64,000 nt of DNA from Crocosphaera sp. (GCF_030064895.1 NZ_JASJEB010000004.1:33066-97065), one strand, 5' to 3'. Counted from the stretch's first letter, positions 17,169 to 26,128 are shown. Translations and numbers: made by a program. Notes: generated by a model from the sequence alone, not told the origin.

Positions 17169-18590
17169 ATGTTCCTGATTAAATCCTTCCCTAGTGTGAA
17201 ACAACTTTCTCATCTAACTTCTCTACGAGTGCGACTAACCGTAGGTATCGCTGCGATGTCTATTTTGGGGTTGAGTGGGGTGGTGACTGGAATCTGTTGG
17301 CAAATGCAGAGTATTTTAGTCGTCACTCATAAAAATAATACACGCTACATTGCGGAACGTTTTCCTTCTGATGTAGAAATCTATAGCGATATGGTTTCTT
17401 TGGAAGAAGGAACTCAAAAGGCCATTGATAACCTGTCTAACCCCGAAACCTTACTCTGGGTAAAAAGTCCCCAAGGAGAAATATTGGCCCAGTCTGAAGC
17501 TTTAAAAATGGGGATGGGAGAAACCAGTTTAGTTTCTTTGACGGATATTCCTCTTCAACCTGATTTACAACGGATTAATAATCGTTATTGGTTATTATGT
17601 TCCACAAAATTAGTTGTTAAAGGGGTTACGGTGGGAGAATTTTATATTGCGCAAGACATAACCAAGGATCAAACCATGTTTTTGAGTATCATGAGTAGTT
17701 TGCTGCTGGTGGGTTTGATGGTAACTGTTTTGATGACAGCAGCGATCGCTTGGTATATCAAAAATGCTTTACACCCTTTAAAACGCATGAGCAAGAAGAC
17801 AAAAGATATTTCTCCTGAAACCTTGGGAAAGGTACAAATTGAGTTAGAAAATGCTCCTCGTGAGGTGAAAGAATTAGCTCAAACGCTACAAACTACCCTA
17901 ACCGATCTTTCCCACGCTTGGGAAGATCAACGTCAGTTAGTTAGCAATGTTTCCCACGAGTTACGCACCCCGTTAACGGTGGTTTCTGGTTATTTACAGA
18001 GTACTCTACGTCGGGGCAGTAATTTAACGGATATCCAACGGGAAGCTTTAGAAACGGCTGCTTCTGAGGCTGAGCGTACCATTCAATTATTACAGGATTT
18101 ATTAGATTTAGCCAGGGCCGAAAATGGACGGATGTATTTTCATCTGGAAACCATCGTCTTGAACGAGTTATTGACTGAAATTGAGGGAATGGTAGATCAA
18201 TACCAAACTCCTATTAAGTTTTCTCTTCCTGATTCCTTAGTTAAGGTAAAAGGGGATAAAAATCGCCTCAAACAAGTGTTTTTGAATCTAATCGATAATG
18301 CTGTTAAGTATTCCCATTCTCCTGAACCCATTTTGCTCAAACTTTCTCAAGAAAAACAAGAGGCCAAGATCCAAGTCTGCGATCGGGGTGTGGGTATTGC
18401 TTTGACCCATCAAACTCGCATTTTTGAGCGGTTTTATCGGGTAGATGAAGCGAGAAGTCGTAACGTTGGGGGAACCGGACTGGGTTTATCTATCGTCAAA
18501 AGTTTAGTAGAAGGGATGGGAGGAACCATTAGAGTTATTTCGCAACCTAACCAAGGCACAACTTTCACAATTGTTTTCCCTTTATCTTGA
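17169..18590 (+). CDS. Membrane-bound sensor histidine kinase (HAMP, HisKA, HATPase)
   Basis: The order is: first membrane helix (LRVRLTVGIAAMSILGLSGV), a periplasmic sensor domain of about 130 residues, a second helix (SSLLLVGLMVTVLMTAAIAW), HAMP, then a HisKA box VSNVSHELRTPLTVVSGYL with the phosphorylated His. The HATPase domain has N box NLIDNAVKYS, G1 DRGVGI, F box FERFYR and G2 GGTGLGLSIV. It is an EnvZ/PhoR-class kinase; the signal is unknown and no response-regulator gene is adjacent. The frame is open further upstream (TTG at 17049, ATG at 17082 and 17139). I chose 17169 because it places the first helix near the N-terminus, but no strong ribosome site decides it. Confidence 0.85.
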   Translation: MFLIKSFPSVKQLSHLTSLRVRLTVGIAAMSILGLSGVVTGICWQMQSILVVTHKNNTRYIAERFPSDVEIYSDMVSLEEGTQKAIDNLSNPETLLWVKSPQGEILAQSEALKMGMGETSLVSLTDIPLQPDLQRINNRYWLLCSTKLVVKGVTVGEFYIAQDITKDQTMFLSIMSSLLLVGLMVTVLMTAAIAWYIKNALHPLKRMSKKTKDISPETLGKVQIELENAPREVKELAQTLQTTLTDLSHAWEDQRQLVSNVSHELRTPLTVVSGYLQSTLRRGSNLTDIQREALETAASEAERTIQLLQDLLDLARAENGRMYFHLETIVLNELLTEIEGMVDQYQTPIKFSLPDSLVKVKGDKNRLKQVFLNLIDNAVKYSHSPEPILLKLSQEKQEAKIQVCDRGVGIALTHQTRIFERFYRVDEARSRNVGGTGLGLSIVKSLVEGMGGTIRVISQPNQGTTFTIVFPLS

Positions 18591-18664
18591 TCGGGTTTGC
18601 TTATTTTATTAACTATGATAACTTTAAGTCATTCTCTATTCCCTATTTTCATATTTAATTTAGG

Positions 18665-19843
18665 ATGACAACAACAACTCAAGAGTCTAACAAATATTTA
18701 TTATTGTCGGGAGATGCGGAACGTCAGAAATTAGAGGTTAATTTCTGGTTGATATCCTTGATGGGTTTATTACTTTTTGTCGCTATCTATACCCTCACTT
18801 TGTTATTTTTAAGACCCACTTTTATCGGAATTTTATTATATGAAAGAGGGTTTACTCAATTTTTAGTTATTTATTTAGCTTGTTTTGTGATTTCTTTGAC
18901 CATCATGAAACTGATTAAATTACAACAGGAATCTTTGGCTTTGCGTCGTTCTTGGGTTCCCCAAACTGTTACTTTTGATAATCCAAGATCCCGAGATTTA
19001 TTGAACTTACAAAATAATTTAAGTAAACTAAATCAGCTTTTACCTATTCGTTGTAGTCGTGTTTTAGGAGCTTATGTTCAGTCGGGAAGTCGTAAAGTTG
19101 CTTCAGAGTTAGCTTTAGATGATTCTACGTTTTATTTAAGTGCAACGGAGACTTCTTATAGCTTTCCCCGTGTTTTGGTTTGGGCGATTCCCTTATTAGG
19201 ATTTATTGGTACAGTTATCGGTATTAGTCAAGCAGTAAATGGGTTTTCTAGTTTCCTTGAGCAAGCAGGAGAAATTGAACAAATTAAAGAAGGAATTGGT
19301 ACTGTTACCAGTGGTTTAGCTGTTGCTTTTGATACTACTTTATTAGCTTTGTTATTGAGTGTTTTGGTGATGATTCCTTTAGTTTTAGTGGAAAGGATGG
19401 AATCCCGTTTGCTACTAAGAATCGATATTTATATCAATGATTTTGTCTTACCTCGTCTGAAAGAAAAGGGCGATAATTTAGATTATGATGGTATTAATCA
19501 ATCGGTTCGTGAGGTATTTAAAGAATATTTACCCAACCCTGAAGCTTTAATTGAACCAGCAGAAATTTATGCTAAAAAAGCAGCAGAAAACTTTTCTCAA
19601 AGCTTTATTACAGAAATCGAAAAATTACAACAATTAAGCGGTAATTTAATGGAACAAATTGAGAAAATTAATAACATGAGTCTGGAAGAAAAGAGCAAAT
19701 TCTTAGAAACATTAGACCAACAAGTAAACGTCAATCGACAACTTTCCCAGTCTATGATCACAGAAATAAAACACATTCAACCCATTCTAGAAAAATTAAG
19801 TAAACCCCGTTTAATCACCTTTACTGATTCCGAAGAACTTTAA
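18665..19843 (+). CDS. MotA/TolQ/ExbB-family proton channel subunit
   Basis: The 392-residue protein has two N-terminal membrane helices, a cytosolic segment, then the MotA/ExbB core. That core comprises VLVWAIPLLGFIGTVIGISQAVNGF, then GTVTSGLAVAFDTTLLALLLSVLVMIPL, with the conserved Gly-rich turn and Thr residues lining the proton path. A long C-terminal helical region (about residues 290-380) is predicted to be coiled coil. It is the first gene of a three-gene operon (3-base gap to the next) whose partners are two different ExbD-like proteins. It is probably the stator ring of a proton-driven machine of unknown output. Confidence 0.85.
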   Translation: MTTTTQESNKYLLLSGDAERQKLEVNFWLISLMGLLLFVAIYTLTLLFLRPTFIGILLYERGFTQFLVIYLACFVISLTIMKLIKLQQESLALRRSWVPQTVTFDNPRSRDLLNLQNNLSKLNQLLPIRCSRVLGAYVQSGSRKVASELALDDSTFYLSATETSYSFPRVLVWAIPLLGFIGTVIGISQAVNGFSSFLEQAGEIEQIKEGIGTVTSGLAVAFDTTLLALLLSVLVMIPLVLVERMESRLLLRIDIYINDFVLPRLKEKGDNLDYDGINQSVREVFKEYLPNPEALIEPAEIYAKKAAENFSQSFITEIEKLQQLSGNLMEQIEKINNMSLEEKSKFLETLDQQVNVNRQLSQSMITEIKHIQPILEKLSKPRLITFTDSEEL

Positions 19844-19846
19844 TTT

Positions 19847-20323
19847 ATGCGTCGTCTTTCTTTTGCCAAAAAATCCCTAGAAGTTGAGTTATTTCCCTTT
19901 CTTTCGATTTTAGCTTGTACCATTGGTACACTCATTTTATTGATCATTGTTTTAACCACCCAATTATTAAAAGATGAACGAGAAATTACTATTATTGCTA
20001 AACAAGAAACCAGTGGAGAAAATCAGGGTAAAATTCCTAAATATATAGAGTGTCGCGAAGATGGAATTTTATTACATCCCAGTCAAGTTTTTGTTCCCAA
20101 ATCTGATATTAATAACCGACGATCACCTTTAAATAAATTAATTAGTGAGGTAGAAATAAACAAAGACAAACAGTATTTAATTGTTGTGCTTCGTCCCCAA
20201 GGAATCGATGTGTTTCAACAAGTTAGAGACATAGTAGAAAAACGGGGGATCGATATTGGATACGAACCCATTGATGAAGATTGGACATTAAAAATAGAAG
20301 AATTAAACAACAATGAGAACTAG
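19847..20323 (+). CDS. ExbD-like stator protein lacking the membrane aspartate
   Basis: The 158-residue protein has one N-terminal membrane helix beginning ELFPFLSILACTIGTLI. In canonical ExbD the matching stretch is TPFIDVML, with an essential proton-carrying Asp; here that position is Ser20. After a linker, residues about 109-142 carry the motif VVLRPQGIDVF and GIDIGYEP, which recurs in the next protein. The domain would lie in the periplasm. The gene begins 3 bases after the MotA/ExbB-like gene and overlaps the following gene by 11 bases, so all three are translationally linked. Confidence 0.72.
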   Translation: MRRLSFAKKSLEVELFPFLSILACTIGTLILLIIVLTTQLLKDEREITIIAKQETSGENQGKIPKYIECREDGILLHPSQVFVPKSDINNRRSPLNKLISEVEINKDKQYLIVVLRPQGIDVFQQVRDIVEKRGIDIGYEPIDEDWTLKIEELNNNEN

Positions 20324-21014
20324 AAGATATCGTCAACTAAACTCACCTAGTCAAAACCTAGATTCTTTTTTAGATATTTTAACTAATACCGTCGGGGTAT
20401 TAATGTTTATTAGTTTATTTATTACCGTTGTTGCAGTGGAATCGAGTACCATTGTTACAACTCCTTTGGTTTCTAATACTGAGAAAAAACCTCGCTTTTT
20501 TGAAGTTAGAAATAACAAAATATCCTATATTAACGATGAAGAAGTGGATCGTCAAATCGCTCTTTTAACGAAAAATTTACCAGAATGTTCTGTACCTGAA
20601 ATTCCCCAAAATTTCGATACTTACACGTATCAATTTTATCTTAATCGAATTGAAGAATACGAAAAGTGTCGAGCGCAAACTATGCAAAGTTTTCGACGTT
20701 TTCAAGGAGAAACTAAACATTATCAAGTTAAATTTTATGACCTTGATGCGCTCATTTATGAACCCTTAACCCCTGAAACAGGAGAATCTTATAAAACCAT
20801 TGCTCAAACAGATTCTAACTTTAATCAAACCCTAAAAAACTTTGATCCTAATACAGATTATTTAGCTTTTCTGGTGCGTCCTGATAGTTTTTCTGCGTTT
20901 AGAGCAGCGAGAAAACAAGCATGGAAAGCAGGTTATAATGTAGGATGGGAACCTTTAAAACAAGAAACTCCCATTGTTTTTGGTTCTAATGGAAGAAGTG
21001 TCGGAGTACAGTAA
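20313..21014 (+). CDS. ExbD-like stator protein retaining the membrane aspartate
   Basis: The 233-residue protein has a single helix beginning SFLDILTNTVGVLMFISLFI. Asp21 stands where ExbD/MotB proteins carry the proton-binding Asp. The periplasmic part is longer than in its partner. Near residues 183-215 it carries the same signature (FLVRPDSFSAF, then GYNVGWEP), so the two proteins are paralogues. Pairing an Asp-bearing with an Asp-less ExbD-like subunit suggests a functional heterodimer. No TonB, peptidoglycan-binding OmpA domain or nuclease gene is adjacent. Confidence 0.72.
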   Translation: MRTRRYRQLNSPSQNLDSFLDILTNTVGVLMFISLFITVVAVESSTIVTTPLVSNTEKKPRFFEVRNNKISYINDEEVDRQIALLTKNLPECSVPEIPQNFDTYTYQFYLNRIEEYEKCRAQTMQSFRRFQGETKHYQVKFYDLDALIYEPLTPETGESYKTIAQTDSNFNQTLKNFDPNTDYLAFLVRPDSFSAFRAARKQAWKAGYNVGWEPLKQETPIVFGSNGRSVGVQ

Positions 21015-21125
21015 CGTGAGTTAGGAGTTAGGAGTTATAAATTTTTTAACGAGAGAATGAAGGTTTGAGACTTCTGATTTGAGTCAGTTTTCTCGAAATT
21101 TCCTTATATCGAACTCAGGTCAATA
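21012..21125. repeat. 114-bp MITE-like dispersed repeat, copy A
   Basis: The same 114 bases recur at 49331-49444 with 3 mismatches. The element starts TAACGTGAGTT and ends AACTCAGGTCAATA. Its ends form imperfect inverted repeats (TGAGTTCG against CGAACTCA), and a further inner match of AAATTT/CGAGA arms lets the whole unit fold as a long imperfect hairpin. It has no coding capacity. Copy A begins inside the last codon of the ExbD-like gene. Confidence 0.85.
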
Positions 21126-21215
21126 AGACCCCGTGGTTAACGATCGCTTGAAAAATTAATGTTATATTATAGGATAAGGGTGAAATATAAACTTTAGAAA
21201 ATAAATCAATTTACC

Positions 21216-21890
21216 ATGTTAAGGATAGAAGATAATCGAGAAAAGTGGGAAGAGTTGGCGTTACAAAGGTTTCTAGAGATGTTAAGAGCAAAAGATGGAG
21301 ACCTCGAAGTAGTTGGTAAACTATTTGAGGTTCTTTTCGATGTTGATAGTCTCAAAAAAATAGCTACATTTCTTAAAGAAAATCAAGAAGGAAAACAAGC
21401 ATTTAAGGAATATCATTGCTTAGGTGATGTTGACTTGAATGAACTTCATAAATTACCAGAAAATACGTTAGGTTATTGTTACAGTAATCATCTTAAAGAA
21501 AGAGGTTTAACTCCATTAAACCTAGAACAAATACCAATAAATAATGATTCTGAATTTATTCTTTTACACATTCGGGAAACCCACGATATCTGGCACGTTA
21601 TTACTGGTTTTGATACTGATATTATAGGAGAAATTCAATTAGAAGCATTCTGTGTTAAACAACTGCGTTTTTCTCGTTTTTGGTTATCTTTATTAGCCAA
21701 AAATCTCCTCAAAACTACTATTTATCAAATTGAAAATAGTGAGAAGTATTTAAACGCAATTACCGAAGGGTGGATAATGGCCAATAATGCTTCTCCTCTA
21801 TTTGGTATTCGTTGGGATCAATTTTGGAATATTTCTCTAGAAGATATACGAACTTCTCTTAATATTAAAAGAGTTCAATTAGAAAGCTGA
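21216..21890 (+). CDS. Coq4 family protein
   Basis: The 224-residue protein has the Coq4 signature HDIWHVITGFDTDIIGE, which fits the HDxxH(x11)E metal-binding motif. It also has LGYCYSNHLKERGL before it and GWIMANNASPLFGIRWDQFW at the end. In mitochondria and some bacteria Coq4 acts in ubiquinone synthesis. Cyanobacteria make plastoquinone and not ubiquinone, so the role here is unclear; a quinone-related step is inference. The gene is monocistronic, between the MITE copy and the convergent hydrogenase protease gene. Confidence 0.85.
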   Translation: MLRIEDNREKWEELALQRFLEMLRAKDGDLEVVGKLFEVLFDVDSLKKIATFLKENQEGKQAFKEYHCLGDVDLNELHKLPENTLGYCYSNHLKERGLTPLNLEQIPINNDSEFILLHIRETHDIWHVITGFDTDIIGEIQLEAFCVKQLRFSRFWLSLLAKNLLKTTIYQIENSEKYLNAITEGWIMANNASPLFGIRWDQFWNISLEDIRTSLNIKRVQLES

Positions 21891-21950
21891 TGAACACAAA
21901 GTTATTAAAAGAGAGGAGTCTCAATATCCAGAAAAATTTCTTTTATTACC

Positions 21951-22421
21951 TTACGAATAAAAATTATTAATTTCTTGTTGAATAGAATCAATTACTTTTT
22001 CAACAGAATCTTTTAAACTAGGACTAATTTCTAACCCTAATCCTAGATTTTCTGCTTCAATTAAATAGACAGTAACATCATCAGGAAACTCCTCTTTAAA
22101 TATTTTTCTTCCTGCTGCTAAAGCATTATCCCAGCGAAAGTCATGTAAACTATAACTAGCTTCTGGTAATTCTTCTAATTCCTTTCCTGGTACTTTATAA
22201 ATAGTTCCTGGTTCTGATTCTGTAGAACAAGCATCAATAATAATTAATTTTGTGCTTCCCCTTGCTTGAAACATCACCTCCATTCCTGCGGTTCCACAAT
22301 CATAAATGTGTAGATTAGCTAAATTTTTATCTTTAAAAATCTCTTGCAATCTTTGAGCAATAATAACCCCAACTGCATCATCACATCGATTTAGATTACC
22401 GCAACCAATAACTGTTAACAT
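21951..22421 (-). CDS. hupW: Hydrogenase maturation protease, HupW type
   Basis: The 156-residue protein belongs to the HyaD/HybD/HupW peptidase family, which trims the large subunit of NiFe hydrogenase after nickel insertion. It shows IGCGNLNRCDDAVGV with the metal-binding acidic residue, IYDCGTAGMEVMF, IIIDACSTESEPGT and SLHDFRWDNALAAGR. The last segment is typical of HupW, the protease for cyanobacterial uptake hydrogenase, more than of HoxW. hupSL is not in the window. Its presence suggests uptake hydrogenase and therefore a diazotroph. Confidence 0.82.
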   Translation of the reverse strand: MLTVIGCGNLNRCDDAVGVIIAQRLQEIFKDKNLANLHIYDCGTAGMEVMFQARGSTKLIIIDACSTESEPGTIYKVPGKELEELPEASYSLHDFRWDNALAAGRKIFKEEFPDDVTVYLIEAENLGLGLEISPSLKDSVEKVIDSIQQEINNFYS

Positions 22422-22588
22422 ATCTGACTATTTTTTCCTTAGATTATTAATCATAATAACTCAAATTGATTATTATATTAAATACTTAAAAACTGAAAAT
22501 CTTATTTTCTCAAGATGTTACGATATGTTAATTTTACCAATTCTCTGTTAGGAAATTGCAGATTAATGATACAATCAGGGGAAATTCA

Positions 22589-23398
22589 ATGAAGTCACTA
22601 ATGCTGAAAAACATAAAAAGCAATTTTAAAAACTTAGCAAGACCAGCTTATGAAGCATATATAAAATATTTATCATCTCGCTATTTAATAGCAGGAAAAT
22701 ACAGAAGAATTTACCATTATCATATTAGAAAAACAGGAGGAACAAGTTTAAATTCTTCTTTTTGGGAGTTGGGCGGTTTTGATTTACAGTCAAAAAAACA
22801 AGAGAGAAGATTGATAAAAAAAAGTTTAGTCTTTGTTCATAGTGTAAAGCCATTAATAGAAGAAGGTAATTATTTTTTTGCTCATTCTCATCATCCAGCC
22901 CATCAAATTAGCTTACCTCCAGATACTTTTACGATTACTATGTTACGTAATCCTATTAAAAGAGTTTTATCATTTTATAAATATTTGACTTGGACAAAAG
23001 AAAATATTAACAATCCAAATAAATATTTAGAAGATCCATTCATCGATAGTGTTTTTAAAGAAACCGTCTTCTTAGGGGATAATTTTGATGACTTTCTTGA
23101 TAAAATTCGCAAACCTTATTTATTGACACATCTATACATGTTTTCTCCTGAATATTCCATAGAGGAAGCTCTCGAAAAAATATTATCTTGTTCTGCTGTA
23201 TGTTTTACCGAGACTATGAATTCAGATATGCATTCTCTGTCAAAGAAATTGGAGTTACCTTTGATAGAGAAAAGAGAAAGAAGATTAGTGCCAAATTCAG
23301 TCCAAATACCTGACAATTTAGATAAACTTAAGTTGCTTCTTGAACCAGAATTAATCTTATTTGAAAAAGTTAAAAAGGAACTCAATAAAAATATCTAA
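22589..23398 (+). CDS. Sulfotransferase family 2-like protein
   Basis: The protein carries a PAPS 5'-phosphosulfate loop, YHYHIRKTGGTSLNSSFW, and a 3'-phosphate motif, TITMLRNPIKRVLSFYKYL. These fit the Sulfotransfer_2 family, which transfers sulfate from PAPS, often to polysaccharides. I chose the ATG at 22589 because it is preceded by a GGGGAAA ribosome site. A TTG at 22556 is in frame. It is AT-rich, and short unrelated genes flank it, so horizontal transfer is possible. The substrate is unknown. Confidence 0.75.
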   Translation: MKSLMLKNIKSNFKNLARPAYEAYIKYLSSRYLIAGKYRRIYHYHIRKTGGTSLNSSFWELGGFDLQSKKQERRLIKKSLVFVHSVKPLIEEGNYFFAHSHHPAHQISLPPDTFTITMLRNPIKRVLSFYKYLTWTKENINNPNKYLEDPFIDSVFKETVFLGDNFDDFLDKIRKPYLLTHLYMFSPEYSIEEALEKILSCSAVCFTETMNSDMHSLSKKLELPLIEKRERRLVPNSVQIPDNLDKLKLLLEPELILFEKVKKELNKNI

Positions 23399-23465
23399 AC
23401 CTAATTTCAGTTATACTTAAATCTACCCAGATTAGTATACTTTTAAACCCTAAAATACCTATAGA

Positions 23466-24527
23466 TCAACTAAAAAGATATGATAACCCCTCAAGTAACT
23501 TATTGTTGTCGGTGACAGTACGAACTGCAATGCGAAAATAGCGATCGCCTAACGTTTCAAAACTCAAACAATCTCTAATCAAAATATGATATTTTTGTAA
23601 TAATTTTTTTTGTATTTGAGAACTAGAAATGTCGCTTTCAACTAAAGTAAAATTAACAGTATTAGGAATAGGATTTAAACCTTTAATTTCTGATAATCCT
23701 GTTAATAAGTGTTCACGGGTTACTGATAACCATTCCCTGGTTTGTTCTGTAAATACTTCGTCATTTATAGCAGCGATCGCAGCTTGAACAGCTAAACTAT
23801 TAACCGGCCAAGGATCGCGCCAAGATTGCCATTTTTGAAGTCGATCAGGATGGGCGATCGCATAACCTAAACGCAGACCCGGAAGACTATAAAACTTAGT
23901 GAGTGATCGTACAATAATTAAATTAGGATAATCAGCAATAAAAGGGATTAAACTTGCTTGTTGCTCAGGCTCAACAAAATCCATAAAAGCTTCATCTACC
24001 ACCACCAATTTAAACCGTTCTAATAAAGGTAATAAACTCTCTGTAGTGAATAACTTACCCGTCGGATTATGGGGATTATTGATAATAATCCCAGCATCCC
24101 TTTCCTGAAGATTATAGAGACAGTTAAGAGCATCAGAACTTTGCCAAGGAAAAGAGACGGGCAGAATATTCGCCCCAAAAGCTTGTAAACCTCGCCAATA
24201 ATCCCTAAATCCAGGAATCATGACATAAGTATATTTTTCCTGGGCTAACTGACGGCCAGCCCAAGTTAATAATTCTGCTGCCCCATTACCTGGCAGAATC
24301 CACTCAGAGGGCAGTTTATGCCATTCTGAGAGTGCTTGCCTTAGTTCTGTGTATTCAGGATCAGGATAGTGCTGAACACTGCTTAAAGCCGATTTAATGG
24401 CGGTTAAAACAGATTGAGGGGGACCCAGAGGATTGATACTAGCAGAAAAATCTAAAATAGAAGAAAATGGACAGCCTATTTGCTCTGCTGCCCAGGCTAA
24501 ATTACCACCATGAACGGGTTGTTTCAT
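23466..24527 (-). CDS. cobD: Threonine-phosphate decarboxylase (CobD), aminotransferase fold
   Basis: This PLP enzyme makes (R)-1-amino-2-propanol phosphate for the cobalamin nucleotide loop. The start at 24527 (MKQPVHGGNLAWAAEQ) matches the normal CobD N-terminus, including the HGG motif. The frame stays open upstream only because it runs through the HU gene. Motifs are LDFSASINPLGPP, LPGNGAAELL, INNPHNPTGKLF, VVDEAFMDF and SLTKFYSLPGLRLGY with the PLP lysine. It starts 13 bases after the HU stop, so the two may share a transcript. Related histidinol-phosphate aminotransferases are the main alternative. Confidence 0.87.
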   Translation of the reverse strand: MKQPVHGGNLAWAAEQIGCPFSSILDFSASINPLGPPQSVLTAIKSALSSVQHYPDPEYTELRQALSEWHKLPSEWILPGNGAAELLTWAGRQLAQEKYTYVMIPGFRDYWRGLQAFGANILPVSFPWQSSDALNCLYNLQERDAGIIINNPHNPTGKLFTTESLLPLLERFKLVVVDEAFMDFVEPEQQASLIPFIADYPNLIIVRSLTKFYSLPGLRLGYAIAHPDRLQKWQSWRDPWPVNSLAVQAAIAAINDEVFTEQTREWLSVTREHLLTGLSEIKGLNPIPNTVNFTLVESDISSSQIQKKLLQKYHILIRDCLSFETLGDRYFRIAVRTVTDNNKLLEGLSYLFS

Positions 24528-24540
24528 CTGCTGATTATGA

Positions 24541-24822
24541 CTAATCTTTGGGTGCAACCGCTTCTTTAAATTTCTTGCCGGCTGAGAAAGCAGGAACCTT
24601 CGTGGCCGGAATGTGCATTTTTTCGTTGGTTTTGGGGTTACGGCCTTCACGGGCTTTGCGATCGCGTGATTCAAAAGAACCAAAGCCCACCAGAGTCACC
24701 TTATCATCTCCGGCCACTGCCTCCATAATGGTTTCAATAGTGGCACTAATAACCATATCTGCTTGTTTTTTGGTAACTTCAGCCTTATCAGCTACTGCGT
24801 CAATTAATTCACTTTTATTCAT
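24541..24822 (-). CDS. hup: DNA-binding protein HU
   Basis: The 93-residue histone-like protein has the family start MNKSELIDAVADKAEVTKKQ, the core VGFGSFESRDRKAREGRNP, and KVPAFSAGKKFKEAV at the end. It dimerises and bends DNA non-specifically. A ribosome site, AAGGAG, lies 8 bases before the ATG. The opposite-strand frame covering the same bases is a shadow. The intergenic region 24823-25067 should carry its promoter. Confidence 0.97.
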   Translation of the reverse strand: MNKSELIDAVADKAEVTKKQADMVISATIETIMEAVAGDDKVTLVGFGSFESRDRKAREGRNPKTNEKMHIPATKVPAFSAGKKFKEAVAPKD

Positions 24823-25067
24823 CGAATAATCTCCTTAACATTGAGTTTTGCGTCCTATGTGGTTTTGGCCAGTCCTAATTTTAAAAGGATGGATGATCAG
24901 TTATATTAATAAACGTAAATCGCCCAAATCCCCATAGGCTAAATGTTTCACTGCATTATTTTAAGACGAATTGTCACCTATAGATCGTCTAAAATAGTAA
25001 TTTATATAGATTTTTTAGATAAAATAGAAATATAAGTCGCTAGACAAAGCAACCTGAGAGAGGGATT

Positions 25068-25454
25068 GTGAATAATTATTCTCCAAAACTACTATGGCTT
25101 AATAGATCGGGATTAGGGTGTTTCCTGAATTTGCTACTATTGGGCATTTTATTGGTCTCCCTGGGCTTGGGATGGGTGGTTAATGGATTTTTAATTTTAT
25201 TAGGGGTAATTGCGGTTACGCCCATAATTGGGTTATGGATCTTACGGTGGTGGGTTCAGCGCAACTTAATCGAGGATCAATGTCCTGTGTGTAGCTATGA
25301 GTTTACGGGGTTTAAAGGGGTTAATTCTTCCTGTCCCAACTGTGGTGAAACCCTAGAAGTTAAAGACGGCAAATTTCAAAGGATTACACCCCCAGGAATC
25401 GTTGACGTTGAGGTGGTGGATGTCTCGGTCAAACAATTGGATGATCCTGATTGA
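25068..25454 (+). CDS. Membrane protein with a C-terminal zinc ribbon
   Basis: The 128-residue protein begins with GTG (upstream GAGAGAGGG). It has two hydrophobic segments at about residues 17-38 and 40-60, then a four-Cys zinc ribbon with CPVC and CPNCGE (residues about 76-99), and an acidic tail. I do not recognise a characterised family. Similar small zinc-ribbon membrane proteins occur in cyanobacteria. It lies upstream of psaC on the same strand with a gap of 213 bases, so it is probably a separate transcript. Confidence 0.7.
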   Translation: MNNYSPKLLWLNRSGLGCFLNLLLLGILLVSLGLGWVVNGFLILLGVIAVTPIIGLWILRWWVQRNLIEDQCPVCSYEFTGFKGVNSSCPNCGETLEVKDGKFQRITPPGIVDVEVVDVSVKQLDDPD

Positions 25455-25530
25455 TTGATAATTTGTTACATATTTTAAAGTTGTATAACAATTTGTAGGA
25501 AGAGGCTCTACTACTAAGGTAAACTAACCC

Positions 25531-25559
25531 TTGACCCTAACTACATTTTACAATAGACA
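25531..25559 (+). promoter_or_regulatory. Candidate promoter of psaC
   Basis: TTGACC (25531-25536), 17 bases and TAGACA (25554-25559) lie 109-137 bases before the psaC ATG. An alternative -10 box, TACAAT, overlaps at 25549. The match is moderate, so this is a candidate only. Confidence 0.3.
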
Positions 25560-25607
25560 CATAAGATCCTCTTAAGTGTTTGTTCAGTTGGGGAGTCTCG
25601 ACTTTGA

Positions 25608-25913
<306 letters not shown>

Positions 25914-25949
25914 AAAATCTGCCATTAAACTTTTCATTTGCAACATTTT

Positions 25950-25985
25950 CCCCACCTAATTATCTTGGATTTAGGTGGGGCTTTT
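25950..25985 (+). terminator. Rho-independent terminator of psaC
   Basis: A perfect 10-bp stem, CCCCACCTAA with TTAGGTGGGG (25950-25959 and 25971-25980), is followed by CTTTTC. It lies 37 bases after the psaC stop. Confidence 0.8.
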
Positions 25986-26021
25986 CGTCAATACTACTCG
26001 GTTAATCAAATTAATCTATTA

Positions 26022-26099
26022 ATCTCCCCATCTCCCCACACCCCCCACACCCCCCACACTCCCCACACTCCCCTATCTCCCCGTCTCCCCACACTCCCA
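26022..26099. repeat. C-rich CACACTCCCC dispersed repeat
   Basis: About 78 bases are made of CTCCCCA, CACACCCCCC and CACACTCCC units with almost no G. Similar stretches occur at about 575-600 and 53910-53945. They lie only between genes. This is low-complexity sequence of a type often seen in cyanobacterial spacers. Confidence 0.75.
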
Positions 26100-26128
26100 G
26101 TATACCCTTTTAAATTTACCAATAAATT

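Noticed and set aside
18665..21014. Zorya anti-phage system
   Set aside because: The channel-like and stator-like genes are present, but no ZorC/ZorD or ZorE gene follows, and the small proteins lack an OmpA-type peptidoglycan-binding domain.
21951..22421. HoxW (bidirectional hydrogenase protease)
   Set aside because: The IGCGNLNRCDDAVGV and HDFRWDNALAAG segments fit HupW better; without hupSL or hox genes nearby, some doubt remains.
24528..24683. Longer N-terminus for CobD
   Set aside because: The extra codons run through the HU gene in another frame; the family start is the Met at 24527.
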